In this document: in pieces, positions 24,001 through 33,575 of the stretch
Position numbering within the stretch: position 1 is the stretch's first letter
Layout: every line of letters begins with the position of its first letter
Assembly: GCA_026874595.1 (NCBI GenBank)
Contig: CM049307.1
Span: forward strand, 41,920,362 to 41,984,361
DNA length: 64,000 nucleotides
From: Sipunculus nudus
Taxonomy: Eukaryota; Annelida; Sipuncula; Golfingiida; Sipunculidae
Reading direction: 5' to 3'
Translations under genes and position numbers: made by a program
Notes under the pieces: model-generated
Database searches by the model: none
What the model was told of the DNA's origin: nothing
Seen by the model: the letters and a program-made list of their open reading frames with translations, nothing else

Positions 24001-25645
24001 TCAGAAACAGGATGTAAGCAGGACCAAAGTATGGTATATGACCAAATTAAGGTTTAAGATGCTAGCAGAGAAATGTAAAATTTAAATTACTTCAACCATC
24101 AAATGATACCTGCTCTTGTCACTTACTTTAAATCATACAGACATTACAGCAAATATTTTAAAAAATTTACAATTTACATTTGGATCACCACTGATTTATT
24201 TTTGTGCATTGATAATGTGCCATTTTTTATTAGGGGAATCAGAAAAGTTGCACAGATGAACTGATACAAAGTTATAGGCTAAAAAAATTATATGACTTAC
24301 CTCCTGGAGGTATGCATATGGCTGATTACTTCCAAATGAGGCATCCGCCACACACATATATATCAGGCCATTTTCAATCACTGTGTGGAACTTGTAGCTG
24401 AAATTTACAAGTAACCCCGGAAAATGTATAATAAAATATATAAATGACTAAGCAACCAAGAATTCCCTCCCTGATTTGTATTTTCTGAGGATAAACATAT
24501 TGCATACTTATTGCTGGTATTTTTACATTTGAATTAGTTACCATGTGTGGGTGTTTGTTCACGACATAACCCACACAATCATTAACAGAATCACATGAAA
24601 TTTTCAGGCCTTTTCAGGAATGGGCCAATGAAGAATCATGATCTGGATTCAGCAAATGGCATCAGGGCATATTCACAAATGTGCAATCACTTATGCACAC
24701 ATGAACCTTGGAATATGGGCCAAATAAGCAGTGAATGTAAACATGGCTTTGGGAGAATCCCATAACAGCAACCTTCACTTTGGGGGGGGGGGGGGGGGGG
24801 GGGCTTAGCATTCCTTAGAGTACAGCTTTCTAGTTATTAGTTTCAAAAGGTTTCTATAACCTACAGTAAACCACCTCTTGTAAATTTTGAAAAGGTTCCA
24901 AAAAAGCAAAGCTTGTTGTTACATGTGGTATAAATATAAACAGTGTGAGATATGGTCCAAAATCTAAAATAAATTTGAACAGAAAAGGGATAAAATAAGC
25001 AATATAGCCATAGTTACTTTACAAAATGATCAAGGTAAATGATATTTTTTTTTAATATTTATACACATAGGCTGAAAATACAATGTTCATTGACTGTTGA
25101 TAGAGGGCAATGGAAGTAATACAATAGAACTTCAATTACCCAACAGCTAGAAGCACAAACAATTTATCTTTCGGATAATAACTGATTAGATACAAAACAA
25201 AATATAAAACCAAACAGTATTTCATAAAAAAAGTTAGATACAATGTGCATATGTATTATAAGCTTTACAAGGGATTCATGTTTTAGACCAAAGCTGTGAC
25301 AATTACGTGGAATATTATTATCACACCAGGGCTAGATTTAGTATTAATATAACAGTTATACTGTCATAAAATGTACATTAACATGCATGTGTGAAACTGC
25401 TTTTAAAAAGCTATAATTTGTGTATATATTAGAAACTGCATATTTAGTTCAGAAATTGTTAAAATTCCATCTGCCGCACAAAAACACCTGTCTCACCTGT
25501 CTGATGTGTATGTGGTTTTACCATCTCTGTTAGTTGCTATGTTTGGCAGCATGGACTTGGCAATATCCTGGAAACTTCCCGCACCAATCTGATGGCTGCA
25601 CAGGATCACAGATGACCGAGCTATTAAGCTGTACACAATAGTCAT
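14487..25645 (-). CDS. VAMP7: VAMP7-like longin R-SNARE, complete five-exon gene
   Basis: The gene encodes a vesicle SNARE that pairs with target-membrane Q-SNAREs to drive fusion with late endosomes, lysosomes and the plasma membrane. Coding exons on the minus strand are 25497-25645, 24301-24397, 23892-23993, 20204-20374 and 14487-14675; every intron has GT-AG ends and the joined frame is open for 235 residues. Residues 1-116 form the longin domain (begins MTIVYSLIARSSVIL). The R-SNARE motif is about 132-190, with zero-layer Arg156 in LQRGERLEDL. A hydrophobic anchor spans about 197-216, followed by a luminal tail ending PTPTPKP. Human VAMP7 is slightly shorter (220 residues) and lacks this Pro-rich tail. 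The motif QRGERLE and the longin domain together favour VAMP7 over VAMP8, Sec22 or Ykt6. The start ATG has A at -3. A probable non-coding first exon lies at 39.8 kb. Confidence 0.93.
14868..15019. repeat. CT-rich microsatellite
   Basis: A long polypyrimidine tract of TCTC and TTTC units on the given strand, interrupted once near 14914-14936, inside the last intron of the VAMP7-like gene. A further short CT/TA/GA cluster follows at 15100-15136. Confidence 0.9.
15137..16606. other. VAMP7-like intron 4, no feature seen
   Basis: AT-rich intronic DNA. A small direct repeat with ACAGGTGAGAAACC at about 15522-15560 is the only structure noticed. Confidence 0.5.
16610..16970. mobile_element. MITE-like element with ~60-bp terminal inverted repeats
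   Basis: The left end (CAAAGTCGGTTGAGACGAAC, then GAAAATCGATGACC and GTTGAGATGACAGG) is inverted at the right end (CCTGTCGTCTCAACGGGTAG, TCGATTTTCACGTTCGTCTC, AACGGACTTTG). Each inverted repeat itself holds three GTTGAGAC-type motifs. The interior is AT-rich and non-coding. No clear target-site duplication was seen. Confidence 0.8.
16971..18480. other. VAMP7-like intron 4, no gene
   Basis: AT-rich intron. Only a C-tract followed by an A-tract at about 18117-18143 stands out. Confidence 0.5.
18481..18796 (+). promoter_or_regulatory. G+C-richer upstream region of the nested gene
   Basis: About 300 bases of balanced composition with recurrent short motifs in both orientations: CAGCTGCTCA/CAGCTACTCA, AGTCACCAGGGGT, GTGGTGAC and CAGTGGT. 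The density of TGGTG/CACCA words is far above that of the flanks. It ends at the CCAAT box, so it is likely the upstream promoter of the nested gene. Binding factors are unknown. Confidence 0.4.
18797..18880 (+). promoter_or_regulatory. histone-type core promoter of the nested gene
   Basis: An inverted CCAAT box (ATTGG, 18797-18801), a TATA-like box (TATTTAAA, 18844-18851) and a cap-site motif TCATTCA (18874-18880) are arranged with about 47 and 30 bases between them. The cap motif fits the pyrimidine-CATTC-purine consensus described for invertebrate histone genes. The predicted leader to the ATG at 18948 is about 70 bases. Motifs and spacing are seen directly; use as a promoter is inferred. 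Confidence 0.7.
18948..19307 (+). CDS. unknown 119-aa helical protein in a histone-type gene
   Basis: This is an intronless gene on the strand opposite the VAMP7-like gene, lying wholly inside that gene's last intron. I do not recognise the protein. It starts MESTFSEAMSAPVYDFTEAE and ends EQEMLDMYTYF; after Pro12 there are no prolines and glycine is almost absent, so it is probably entirely alpha-helical or coiled-coil. It has about 18 acidic and 13 basic residues and ten methionines, so it is mildly acidic and unlike any core or linker histone. Codons strongly favour C or G in the third position (ACC ATC AAG TTC CAG CTG GAC), as in histone genes and unlike the AT-rich surroundings, which argues for selection as a real, highly expressed gene. 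ATG at 18948 was chosen because it follows the predicted leader; the frame is open a few codons further upstream without another ATG. A histone stem-loop follows the stop. Confidence 0.8.
   Translation: MESTFSEAMSAPVYDFTEAELSTIKFQLDLMNAKFQAACRRMVVLNNFIDDNQVRYDRAVICHQKSFRYTIKLKMTIAEGIRTMLYEYACNLADEMDKMECLLHTRQQEQEMLDMYTYF
19348..19363 (+). terminator. histone-type 3' mRNA stem-loop
   Basis: GGCTCTTTTCAGAGCC is an exact match to the metazoan replication-dependent histone 3' stem-loop (6-bp stem, 4-base loop TTTC). It is flanked 5' by CCCAAC and 3' by AACACA, close to the usual flanks, and lies 41 bases after the stop codon, the normal distance. It would bind SLBP and direct U7-dependent cleavage without polyadenylation. 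A poly(A) signal AATAAA also lies downstream at 19408-19413, allowing an alternative polyadenylated form as in dual-ended histone variants. No clear histone downstream element was seen. Confidence 0.9.
19414..20203. other. VAMP7-like intron 4, distal part
   Basis: Very AT-rich sequence directly downstream of the nested gene, then a patch with more G+C at 19925-20130 containing short unconvincing open frames. No feature is supported. Confidence 0.4.
20204..20374 (-). CDS. VAMP7: VAMP7-like coding exon 4 (SNARE motif)
   Basis: 57 codons, phase 0 at both ends. The exon opens with a hydrophilic linker (ERFSQPQRGGQGND) and then carries most of the R-SNARE helix, including NISTLQAQVNEVKGVM and the zero-layer Arg156. 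Acceptor CTTCCACAG and donor GTAGGT are both on the minus strand. Confidence 0.95.
20810..22200 (+). repeat. hairpin-ended repeat with ~275-bp internal monomers
   Basis: Internal units recur about every 275 bases: GGTGGTGCCACC-type blocks near 21526 and 21806, and GGTGGCCCCACCTG or variants near 21113, 21381 and 21657. Each unit also contains CCACTGCAGAGATA and GCTATCCAAGG. The right part carries a 14-bp-stem hairpin, GTATCCGCAAAAC pairing with GTTTTGGCGGATAC (22105-22134). An inverted relative occupies 62751-63930. It is non-coding; the structure (tandem monomers plus hairpin end) resembles Helitron-like or pearl-type elements of molluscs, but the class is not proven. Confidence 0.7.
22840..23680 (+). 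repeat. diverged relative of the 20.8-22.2 kb repeat
   Basis: It starts with GTGACTACATGTATCTGCCA, recalling GCGACTACATGTATCCGCAA at about 20988. It then repeats GGTGGCACCRCCTGTCTRGT-type blocks followed by words such as CAAATTTCAGGC and AAACCACTCCTGAGA. Heavily diverged, no coding potential. Confidence 0.6.
23892..23993 (-). CDS. VAMP7: VAMP7-like coding exon 3 (longin C-terminal part)
   Basis: 34 codons from an acceptor ending TTAACAG to a GTAGGT donor, phase 0 at both ends. It encodes IKGLFLSGSLASRAHFAVDG and the following acidic helix, corresponding to the last helices of the longin domain. Confidence 0.93.
24301..24397 (-). CDS. VAMP7: VAMP7-like coding exon 2 (longin middle part)
   Basis: 97 bases between acceptor TAAATTTCAG and donor GTAAGT. 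With the two bases carried over from exon 1 it encodes SYKFHTVIENGLIYMCVADA and continues to AYLQE, matching the longin beta-strands (compare the FHYI...VYLCITDD pattern of VAMP7). Confidence 0.94.
24783..24803. repeat. G homopolymer
   Basis: About 21 consecutive G in the intron between VAMP7-like coding exons 1 and 2. Similar G-tracts occur near 11121, 28552 and 36778. Confidence 0.95.
25497..25645 (-). CDS. VAMP7: VAMP7-like coding exon 1 (start codon, longin N-terminus)
   Basis: 149 coding bases from the ATG at 25643-25645 to a GTGAGA donor, leaving two bases of the next codon. It encodes MTIVYSLIARSSVILCSHQI and continues to TTYTSD, the first longin strands and helix. A splice acceptor (TTTTGCAG) lies 20 bases upstream of the ATG, ending at 25666, so the 5' UTR is split and the transcript starts elsewhere. 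Confidence 0.94.
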
Positions 25646-27059
25646 TTTGCTGCTTCTTTATAAACCTGCAAAACGACACAAAATAAAATAGTCAGGTCTC
25701 TCAAAAATTAAGAAATGCAATGGTGGTAGGTTTCATGAACATATCCACATAAAATGAATCAGAAAACATATATTATAGGTTTTTTCATATTGCAATCCAA
25801 AACTGTACAGTCTTCAGCATAGCACAGACCTCTTTCTAGCCTGCATGTATACACTGTATAAAAGTATGAAAAATGTATAGAAAAAGGACCAGCTCCACCT
25901 CTAAAAGTTTTTAGCCATAATTTTACCCATATTAATAATTTTTTAGTCACAGTGCATGTACCCAGAAAAACAGTTGTATGCTTTCTTAATGGAAGTGGCA
26001 CAGGTATTCAATGGCCAGTTATTTAGTCATTTGATATTTTCCCTAGCCAATTTGGTACAGAACCCTGCCAAATACATTGATAAAATGTTTTATCTGATTG
26101 CAAATCTTGTACCATCACCAATTATATAACCCCTCATTGTAATGTTACACCTTGTATTCACCTATTTACAGTTGAAGGTTTATCATTCACTTGAATCTGG
26201 CACTAGTACAAGTGGGACATGATCTGATAAAATGTAGGTGGTTCATTCATATACATATAGTTAATGTCAACAATATTTACGTTCCCAGAAACTCTCATCA
26301 CAGCTGTTACTCATATAGAAAAATTAAAAAAAAAATATGTTTTTGTGTACATTTTGGGCCTCATAAGCCAGTAAATGAATGTTATCTGGGCTTTGCAAAT
26401 AGAGGTGATTCAAAATGAATCCAATGCTTTGCACTTCACCCTCCAACTTGTCAGTCTCAAGTAAAATACAAGCATATGACGTTAAGCAAATTTTATAAAT
26501 GTTCAGAAGTACTTTATGACTTTAAGCAAAGTTTATAAATGTTCAGAAGTGCTTGACATGAGTGTTAACTAATCCTAACCTGTTCAAATGGAAACATGCA
26601 ATATCTAAAAAAAAATATAACAAGTTAAATTCATAAATATCCAATTTTTATCATTTAAATTTATAAAACGTATTAGTCTGATTTGATATAATAAAATATA
26701 TGCAATTAAAAGCCTTTCCTTGCTCTCTGCAGTCCCACCAATTTGATGAACATGGTCCTGTGAACTGAAACAAATTGCAAAGAATATCAGTAGTGCTCAG
26801 GCATACCCACACTAAAAAGAGAGGTCAAAGATCATCGGCCACATGGAAGAAGGAACCAGAGCAGAAGATAGAATCATCTGGATCCTTAAAATTTTATAAT
26901 TTTACTATCAGTCAGAGTTACAGTGCTTTGAAATTTTAGACCATAAAAATTAAATCAATATGTGTTCATCTGACAGTTTATCACCTCAGGGCTCACAGGA
27001 ATATGCCTTGTTAAACTTTGCAAGAAATCGTTCATGTGAAAACTGATTTCTGCCAATAA

Positions 27060-29430
27060 ATACCAACAAGTGACCCATGGGTCATGACGCTCAGCTGACT
27101 GGGAATTTTATCATCTGAATGGTAGTATATACCCATTCAACTGAAGCATCAAACAGATTAACCAACAAGCCAAGATTGTGTCTGCATTTATATATATTTC
27201 AAAAATAGAGAAAAAATGCTAATCTTAAAAAAAATACAGGTGGCTCCACCAGTCTGAAGAAACTAATAAAAACACTTAATGGTCAATATACATTCAAAGA
27301 ATCATGGTAAATTCATTAGTTGTTCAGATACTTCAGCTTTTGTATCAAATTTTCCATTATTCTGAGGGATACTTCGGAGTCCTATAGCTTGAAGGATATG
27401 GGAAACAGAGACCTAATTTCAGGTTTCCACAGACACTTTTCATGGGCCTCCTTGCATGACAAGAATGAAGATTATAGGTCCAGTTGTTACTATTTGTACC
27501 CTGTTGATAGATAACCACATCTTAATAGGTCTCAAAAATAGAGAAAAAAAGGGACCTATGGGTCACTGTGCTCAGCTGACGTTAACCTTGAAGGTAAAAA
27601 TCTAAAATAATGTCAAATGGAGATAAAGTGTAAGAGGAAGAGGTAATAAAGGCCATGGTTGGTTTATATGATTGGTTTGTATTGATGAGCAAGAAATTGT
27701 TGCAAAAAATATTTTGTGACCTGACCATGTGTTTCCTAATGTTGAAACTAAAGCATGTGAGCAGTTTGTGAACAAATGATCTGTACTATTACCATGATCA
27801 TTAGTTGGTTTTTCGATTAACTGTTGACATTTCAGTAGTTTACACATTTGTTCAATTGAATCTATTTTTTTGTATAATATATATTATTAAATATATATGT
27901 ATTTTTTTTATGAAATGTATACAGTTGAAATAGAGCTAATATACAACATAAAACAGGGCAAACAAAGCCTGATCTCAAATTCTGCTGAGGCAGGAAAATA
28001 ATGAACAAATGTTTGTATTAAATCCTCATTTTATTATCACATCAATTATTTTCTAATTAAAGTTTATATTTCTATACATTTCCAATTTAACATATATATC
28101 TGAATATAAAAGTTGATTCATAATTCTCAATTGCATCATCATAAATCTCAATCTTGTCAGATAACACCACATCATGCATACAAATGTTTATTTATTTTTT
28201 ACCTCAAAAATATATCTTTTAAATCTGCAAAACAATAAATATCTAAAAATAATACTTGATTTAGATTTCACAATTTTTAATTGTGTCTTTATTTATCCAT
28301 AATGTGCTTCATATTTTATAATAATTTAAGCATACTGATGGGTTCAATCATATTTGTTAAAATTATTTAAAAGAAAATTGATTTCTTTAAAAATGCTACA
28401 TTACACAACATTGCATCTTCTTGATTACACCTTGAATTATTTTTTCAAGGAAAGTTTTTGCATATCGGAGTGGAAACAGCATTACAATTAAGGAGATACA
28501 GTGAAAACAATAACAATTAGTGCATAACACTTGGTGGGTTGTGTTTGCGGAGGGGGGGGGGGGGTGGTGATTGGGGTGGTGATATGAGAATAACTGTGCA
28601 CCTGTCACAGCAGGGGATCTCCCCCAGTGACTGTAACAAATCAGAAACCCTGGCATAGCTGACTTCCAGTGACCTGGAGTGGGACCCTGCATCTGTAATC
28701 AAAGCAAGTGACTACAGAAAAAAAACTAGCTTTATTTTCAAGCTTTTATTTTCAAATTTCAGATTTAGACAAACTAAATATTTATGTTTACATGCTGTGA
28801 AAATTAAATCAATGGTGCTTACAGGAAAAAAATGTGCCATGGTCAAAGTTGGGCAAAATTTAAGGTACTGATTTTTTTTATGCTAATAACTTAAAAAATT
28901 TACAAAATTCAGATCTAATTTTTGGTAAACAATTGAATCTTAATTAAACATAGTTATATACTTGAGATAGACTCTAGTTTCAAAATTTTTCATGTTAAGT
29001 GAGTTATTATTTTTCCTGATTTTTTACAAAGTCCATTATGTTTGGGCCCATAACTTAAAGAATTTATACTTTACAGACTTAATTTCATGCATGTACATAG
29101 GAACTATATAGAGGAATATTTATGGTAAATATGAGGAAAAACAGATGAGTGGTTTTGATATTAGGCAGTCCTGAAGTGTGAAAATAGGATTTTAATAAAA
29201 AATTGAGGTTTTCCTTAATTTCTAAAAGGAACGAAGTCGCAAAGACCCAGTTTTCGGCTTGGTAGGAGATCTTGGGGACATCTAACATTATGCTGAATTT
29301 TGGATTCCTGTGTCTTACGGTTTCAAAACGTGCCACATCTACGGAAGGATGGACGGACGAACAGACGGACGGATGATGGACAATGGACCACGACTATAGC
29401 TCAGATGACTTATAGTCAGCTGAGCTAAAA
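27060..29430 (+). repeat. interspersed repeat pile, CAGCTGAG-ended family
   Basis: Two left ends of the family are seen (near 27066, GTGACCCATGGGTCATGACG, and near 27547, GGGACCTATGGGTCACTG). A right end follows at about 29393-29430 (CTATAGCTCAGATGACTTAT, AGTCAGCTGAGCTAAAAA). The internal sequence near 29040-29330 is the reverse complement of parts of the element at 52.3 kb, including the GGGCCCATAACTT block. A (G)n-rich tract lies at about 28550-28564. Confidence 0.65.
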
Positions 29431-31401
29431 ATTCGTAAAAATTTGAAAAAAATAGAGGTGGTGCACCCAGTCTGCAGAAACTGATGTATGCGAAAAATCA
29501 TGACCATCAGTGTTGTAGTTATTGAGATACTGCAGGTTTGTATCAAATTTTTCATTATTCTGGGGGGTATTTTGGAGCCATACAGCTTAAAGGATATGGG
29601 TAACAGAGACCTAATTTCAGGTTTCCATGGAGACTTTTCATGGGTCTCCCTGTGTGTCAAGAATGAAGATTCTAGGTCCAGTTGTTATGATTTGTGCCCT
29701 GTTAACAGATGTTCATATCTTTAAAGGTCTCAAAAATAGAGAAAAAAATTCGTAAAAAAACCTGAACAAATACAGGTGGTGCCACCAGTCGGCAGAAACT
29801 GATGAAACACTCCATGATCAATATTCATGCAAACAATTATGGTGATCTCTGCATTAGTTGTTCAGATACTTCAGCTTTTGTATCAAATTTTCCATTATTC
29901 TGAGCTGTACTTTGGATAGCCGTGACAACCCGACTCAGTAGGCAATCGGATAATTGGGCTGGTAAGCCTACTCGAGTCGTGATATTAGTAATATGGAGGA
30001 ATGTATCACAGTGGTCTTGCATCTGGTCGCATTCATATTGTGGTAAACAGCCCATATTCTCAATATTTTGCTTAGAATGGTGAATAAACACAATATTGTA
30101 TATGTAAGCTCGCAACCAAAACTGAAACACCGTCTCCATGGACACGGGTCATTTCCTGTGTCGCCTGCAAGTAGCCTGGGTCCTGTAACCTGTGTGAGCC
30201 ATGCTTGTGTCCATGCGGTCATAAATTCAACGAACATGCCGAGGGATTTACCAATGTGCTGGGTTAAACAGGAACTTTTCTCGTTCATATTTGGTATTAT
30301 TAGAAAGTACACAAAAAATGCTAACGAATGGTCTGGTTTATGTTGACTGACAGTGTACCAGTACCAGAAATGACGAAAATATCTGCATCTTCATGGGGCC
30401 TTATAATGCGATCCTCAGACGTAGATGTCTTGACACTCTGGCGCCAGTAATCTGGTCGTAATGCAAGAGGGTCAATTGGACGCTATACTTTGGAGTGCCA
30501 TAGCTCAAAGGATATGGGTAACAGAGACCTAATTTCAGGTTTCCATGGAGACTTTTCATAGGTCTCTCACTGTGTCAAAAATGAAGATTCTAGGTCCAGT
30601 CTTTACAATTTGTGCCCTGTTAACAGATGTTCACATTTTTAAAGGTCTCAAAAATAGAGAAAACAATTTGTAAAGAATCGAAAAATACAGGTGGCGCCAC
30701 CAGTCTGCAGAAACTGATGAAACATCTCATGATCAATATGTATGCCGAAAATCATGACCATCAGTGATGTAGTTGATGAGATATTGAAGTTTTTGTATGA
30801 AATTTTTTACTATTCTGGGGGGTACTTTGGAGCTCCATAGCTCGAAGGATATGGGTAACATAGACCTAATTTCTGGTTTCTATGGAGACTTTTCATAGGT
30901 CTCTCTGTGTGTAAAGAATGAAGATTCTAGGTCAAGTCTTTACGATTTGTGCCTTGTTAACAGATGTTCACATTTTTAAAGGTCTCAAAAATAGAGAAAA
31001 AAATTCGTAAAAAATAGAAAAATACAGGTGGCGCCACCAGTCTGCAGGAACTGATGGAACATCTCATGATTAATATGTATGCAAAAAATCATGACCATCA
31101 GTGATGTAGTTAATGAGACATTGAAGTTTTTGTATGAAATTTTTGACTATTCTGGGGGGTACTTTGGGGCCCCATAGCTCGAAGGATATTGGTAACAGAG
31201 ACCTCATTTCTGGTTTCCAAGGAGATTTTTTATGGACCTCTCAGAATGCCAAGTTACAAGATCTTAGGTCCAGCGGTTACGATTTGTGCCAGGTTAACGG
31301 ACGGACGGATGGACAGAAGGATGGATGGACAGACAGACGGACGACGGACAAAGGGTGATTGCTATAGCTCAGATGACTTACAGTCAGCTGAGCTAAAAAT
31401 G
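29431..31401 (+). repeat. tandem ~320-340-bp monomers ending in CAGCTGAG terminus
   Basis: Four monomers begin with AGGTGGTGC or AGGTGGCGCCACCAGTCTGC at about 29457, 29775, 30690 and 31026. Each contains ATCATGACCATCAGTG, ACTTTGGAGC, AAGGATATGGGTAACA and GGTCTCAAAAATAGAG. The third is interrupted by a separate insertion at 29917-30485. A GGACGGA simple repeat and the family right end close the array. It is non-coding. Confidence 0.8.
29917..30485. mobile_element. 569-bp insertion with 9-bp target duplication
   Basis: The monomer sequence breaks at TACTTTGGA (29908-29916) and resumes after an identical TACTTTGGA (30486-30494). The intervening DNA has higher G+C and no similarity to the monomers. 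It begins TAGCCGTGACAACC and ends CAATTGGACGCTA, so only TAGC/GCTA are inverted at the tips. The 9-bp duplication is seen directly and recalls Mutator-like elements; assignment is open. Short open frames inside show no domain. Confidence 0.8.
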
Positions 31402-31744
31402 ACATATCAATGACCTCAAATATTTAGTCATATAAAGGTTTTTCATATTAACTGTGTGCATAACTTTTGTTGGTGCTATTTTCTTCAGGTATAATTTTGC
31501 ATTTTGTTACAATCATGGTTCCATGTATCATTCAAATCACTAAATGCAACAAATTAAGCTCCATCATATCTACCTTTGCTCTTGACCTGCAAAATAATAA
31601 ATAAACAATTTCCTGGTAAATTCCAACATTACCTTCACACTATATGACTATAATAAACCTTGCTGCACACAAGGAACAAGTCAATTAACACACTCAGCTA
31701 TCCATCTAATTGACACTCAACTCAGACTTTGTGATGATAAGTTA

Positions 31745-32040
31745 AAACAAGAGGCCCAAGGGTCATGGCACTAAGCTGAATTTTATATCATTTTAACAAA
31801 TGAAAAACATACTTTTTTTCTATTGGTTGGTTGAGGCATAATAGGATTTTAATGAATACAGAGGGTTTTCCTTAATGTTTTGAAGGAATACAGTCTTTGT
31901 CGTCCAGTTTCACGTTCTGATAGGAGAACCTCTAACTGTATGTAAAATTTTGGATTAGCAGGTCCAACAGTTTAAAAAAATGTTAGTTTAAATGACAGAC
32001 ACGACTGGACACTGAATCCAGATGATTCAAATAAGGAAAC
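31745..32040 (+). repeat. partial copy of the CAGCTGAG-ended family
   Basis: It begins ACAAGAGGCCCAAGGGTCAT and continues with diverged internal sequence (TAGGAGAACCTCTAAC, AATTTTGGATTAGCAGGTCC), ending near a decayed GACACTGAATCCAGATGATT. Confidence 0.5.
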
Positions 32041-32275
32041 AGTGGTGAGCCACATGGACCTATAAACTCCAAGTGACCCTCAATCTGACCATATAACTTT
32101 TGTTCATGTTTTGTTCCTTACCTTAAAACATGAACAGTCCAATGATAAATGGTATACACAACCTCCAGAAAACTACATAAATATGATTTGAGCACCATTA
32201 ATGGACAAAACTGACCTACATCTGATTAAAACTGTCCTACATTGACTAATCGATCTAATTATTTAACACCTCAAC

Positions 32276-32692
32276 TACCGTATTTCCTTGATTAGATGTC
32301 ACGGCTTAAATAGTCACCTGCCTTATTTAGTCATGGGGGAAAACAATGTCTCAGAAATACAAACTTTATAATATAGATGCTGGTCTTTTTCAGAGGCTTG
32401 GTGTCAGAGTAGTTGATTACGGTCTTAATGAGCGGGGTCTGAATGGGCGTGCTGCTTTGGAGCGTGGTTCTAATGCGTGCGGTCTGGATGGACGCGTGAC
32501 CTAATTAGGTCTTGATGGGTGTGGGCTGTCTGGCTGTGTTGCACTATGTGAATGGAGAAGAACGCTGGTTTCTTTGATATTTCTTCACTTATATCAATAA
32601 ACAATTCTGAAAATAACAAAGGAGTATGACTGGCCGTGTACGACCATGTAAATAGAGATTAGCGTCGGTATTTTTTTACGAACCGTCAGTGA

Positions 32693-32725
<33 letters not shown>

Positions 32726-33520
32726 ATTTATTTTTATTTCATATTTCACCCTTTTATTCTCTCACTCTCTCAGGATGTCATCATTTATCTATAGTTTTAT
32801 ATCTTTATATCATTCTGTTATTGTCTATTCTGCATTCTCTCTCTCTCTCTCTCTCTGAGTAAATCTTTCTTTCCTTCTATTTTTTTCTCATTCTATAACA
32901 TTAGTGCCGAAATATAATATAACAGATAATTTTACGATTTAATACATTTTCTGTTACAATTTTTTTCTTCCTCTCTTTCTCATTCTTTCCATCTGACTTT
33001 GTAATTACTAAATTGAATGTTTATGGAATCATGGATCAGCTCAATTAGCGGTCCCCGTAGATCACTCTGCACTGAACAGTTAATGTTATTACAGCACTAA
33101 TCACATAAACGGGTTTACAAAGATGACAAGGGTCCTTTGATCACAAACCATGAGAGACGCAAACGTTTCTCTATTTATATAAGTATTATGTTATTGTATC
33201 AAAGATTATACATATAATATATATATACAAAACAGAGGGTCGGGGTGGGGGACTCAGTCCCCCCCAACCGGCGCCTCTAAACGAGTATAACCTTGTTGTT
33301 AGCTTAGCTTAGCTACATATTTTACACTTAGCCGACTTTGGTTCTTCAGTGTTTATTTAATGCTTGCTAAATATAATGGATATTTCCGTCGTGGCAGATA
33401 TGTTCAAACACCGACGGAAGATATTGTGAAAATAAAGGTACAATATTCAACTGTTCATATATACACGTATATTTAATATTTATTAAATTGAACAATATTA
33501 ATGACATACAAGCAATTGTG

Positions 33521-33575
<55 letters not shown>

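Noticed and set aside
30715-30775. CTGATGA followed later by CGAAA, like a hammerhead ribozyme core
   Set aside because: The sequence between the two core blocks does not fold into stem II, and the other three monomers lack the core bases.
29431-31401. CRISPR-like regular array
   Set aside because: The repeat unit is over 300 bases with no short conserved repeat and variable spacers; these are transposon monomers in animal DNA.
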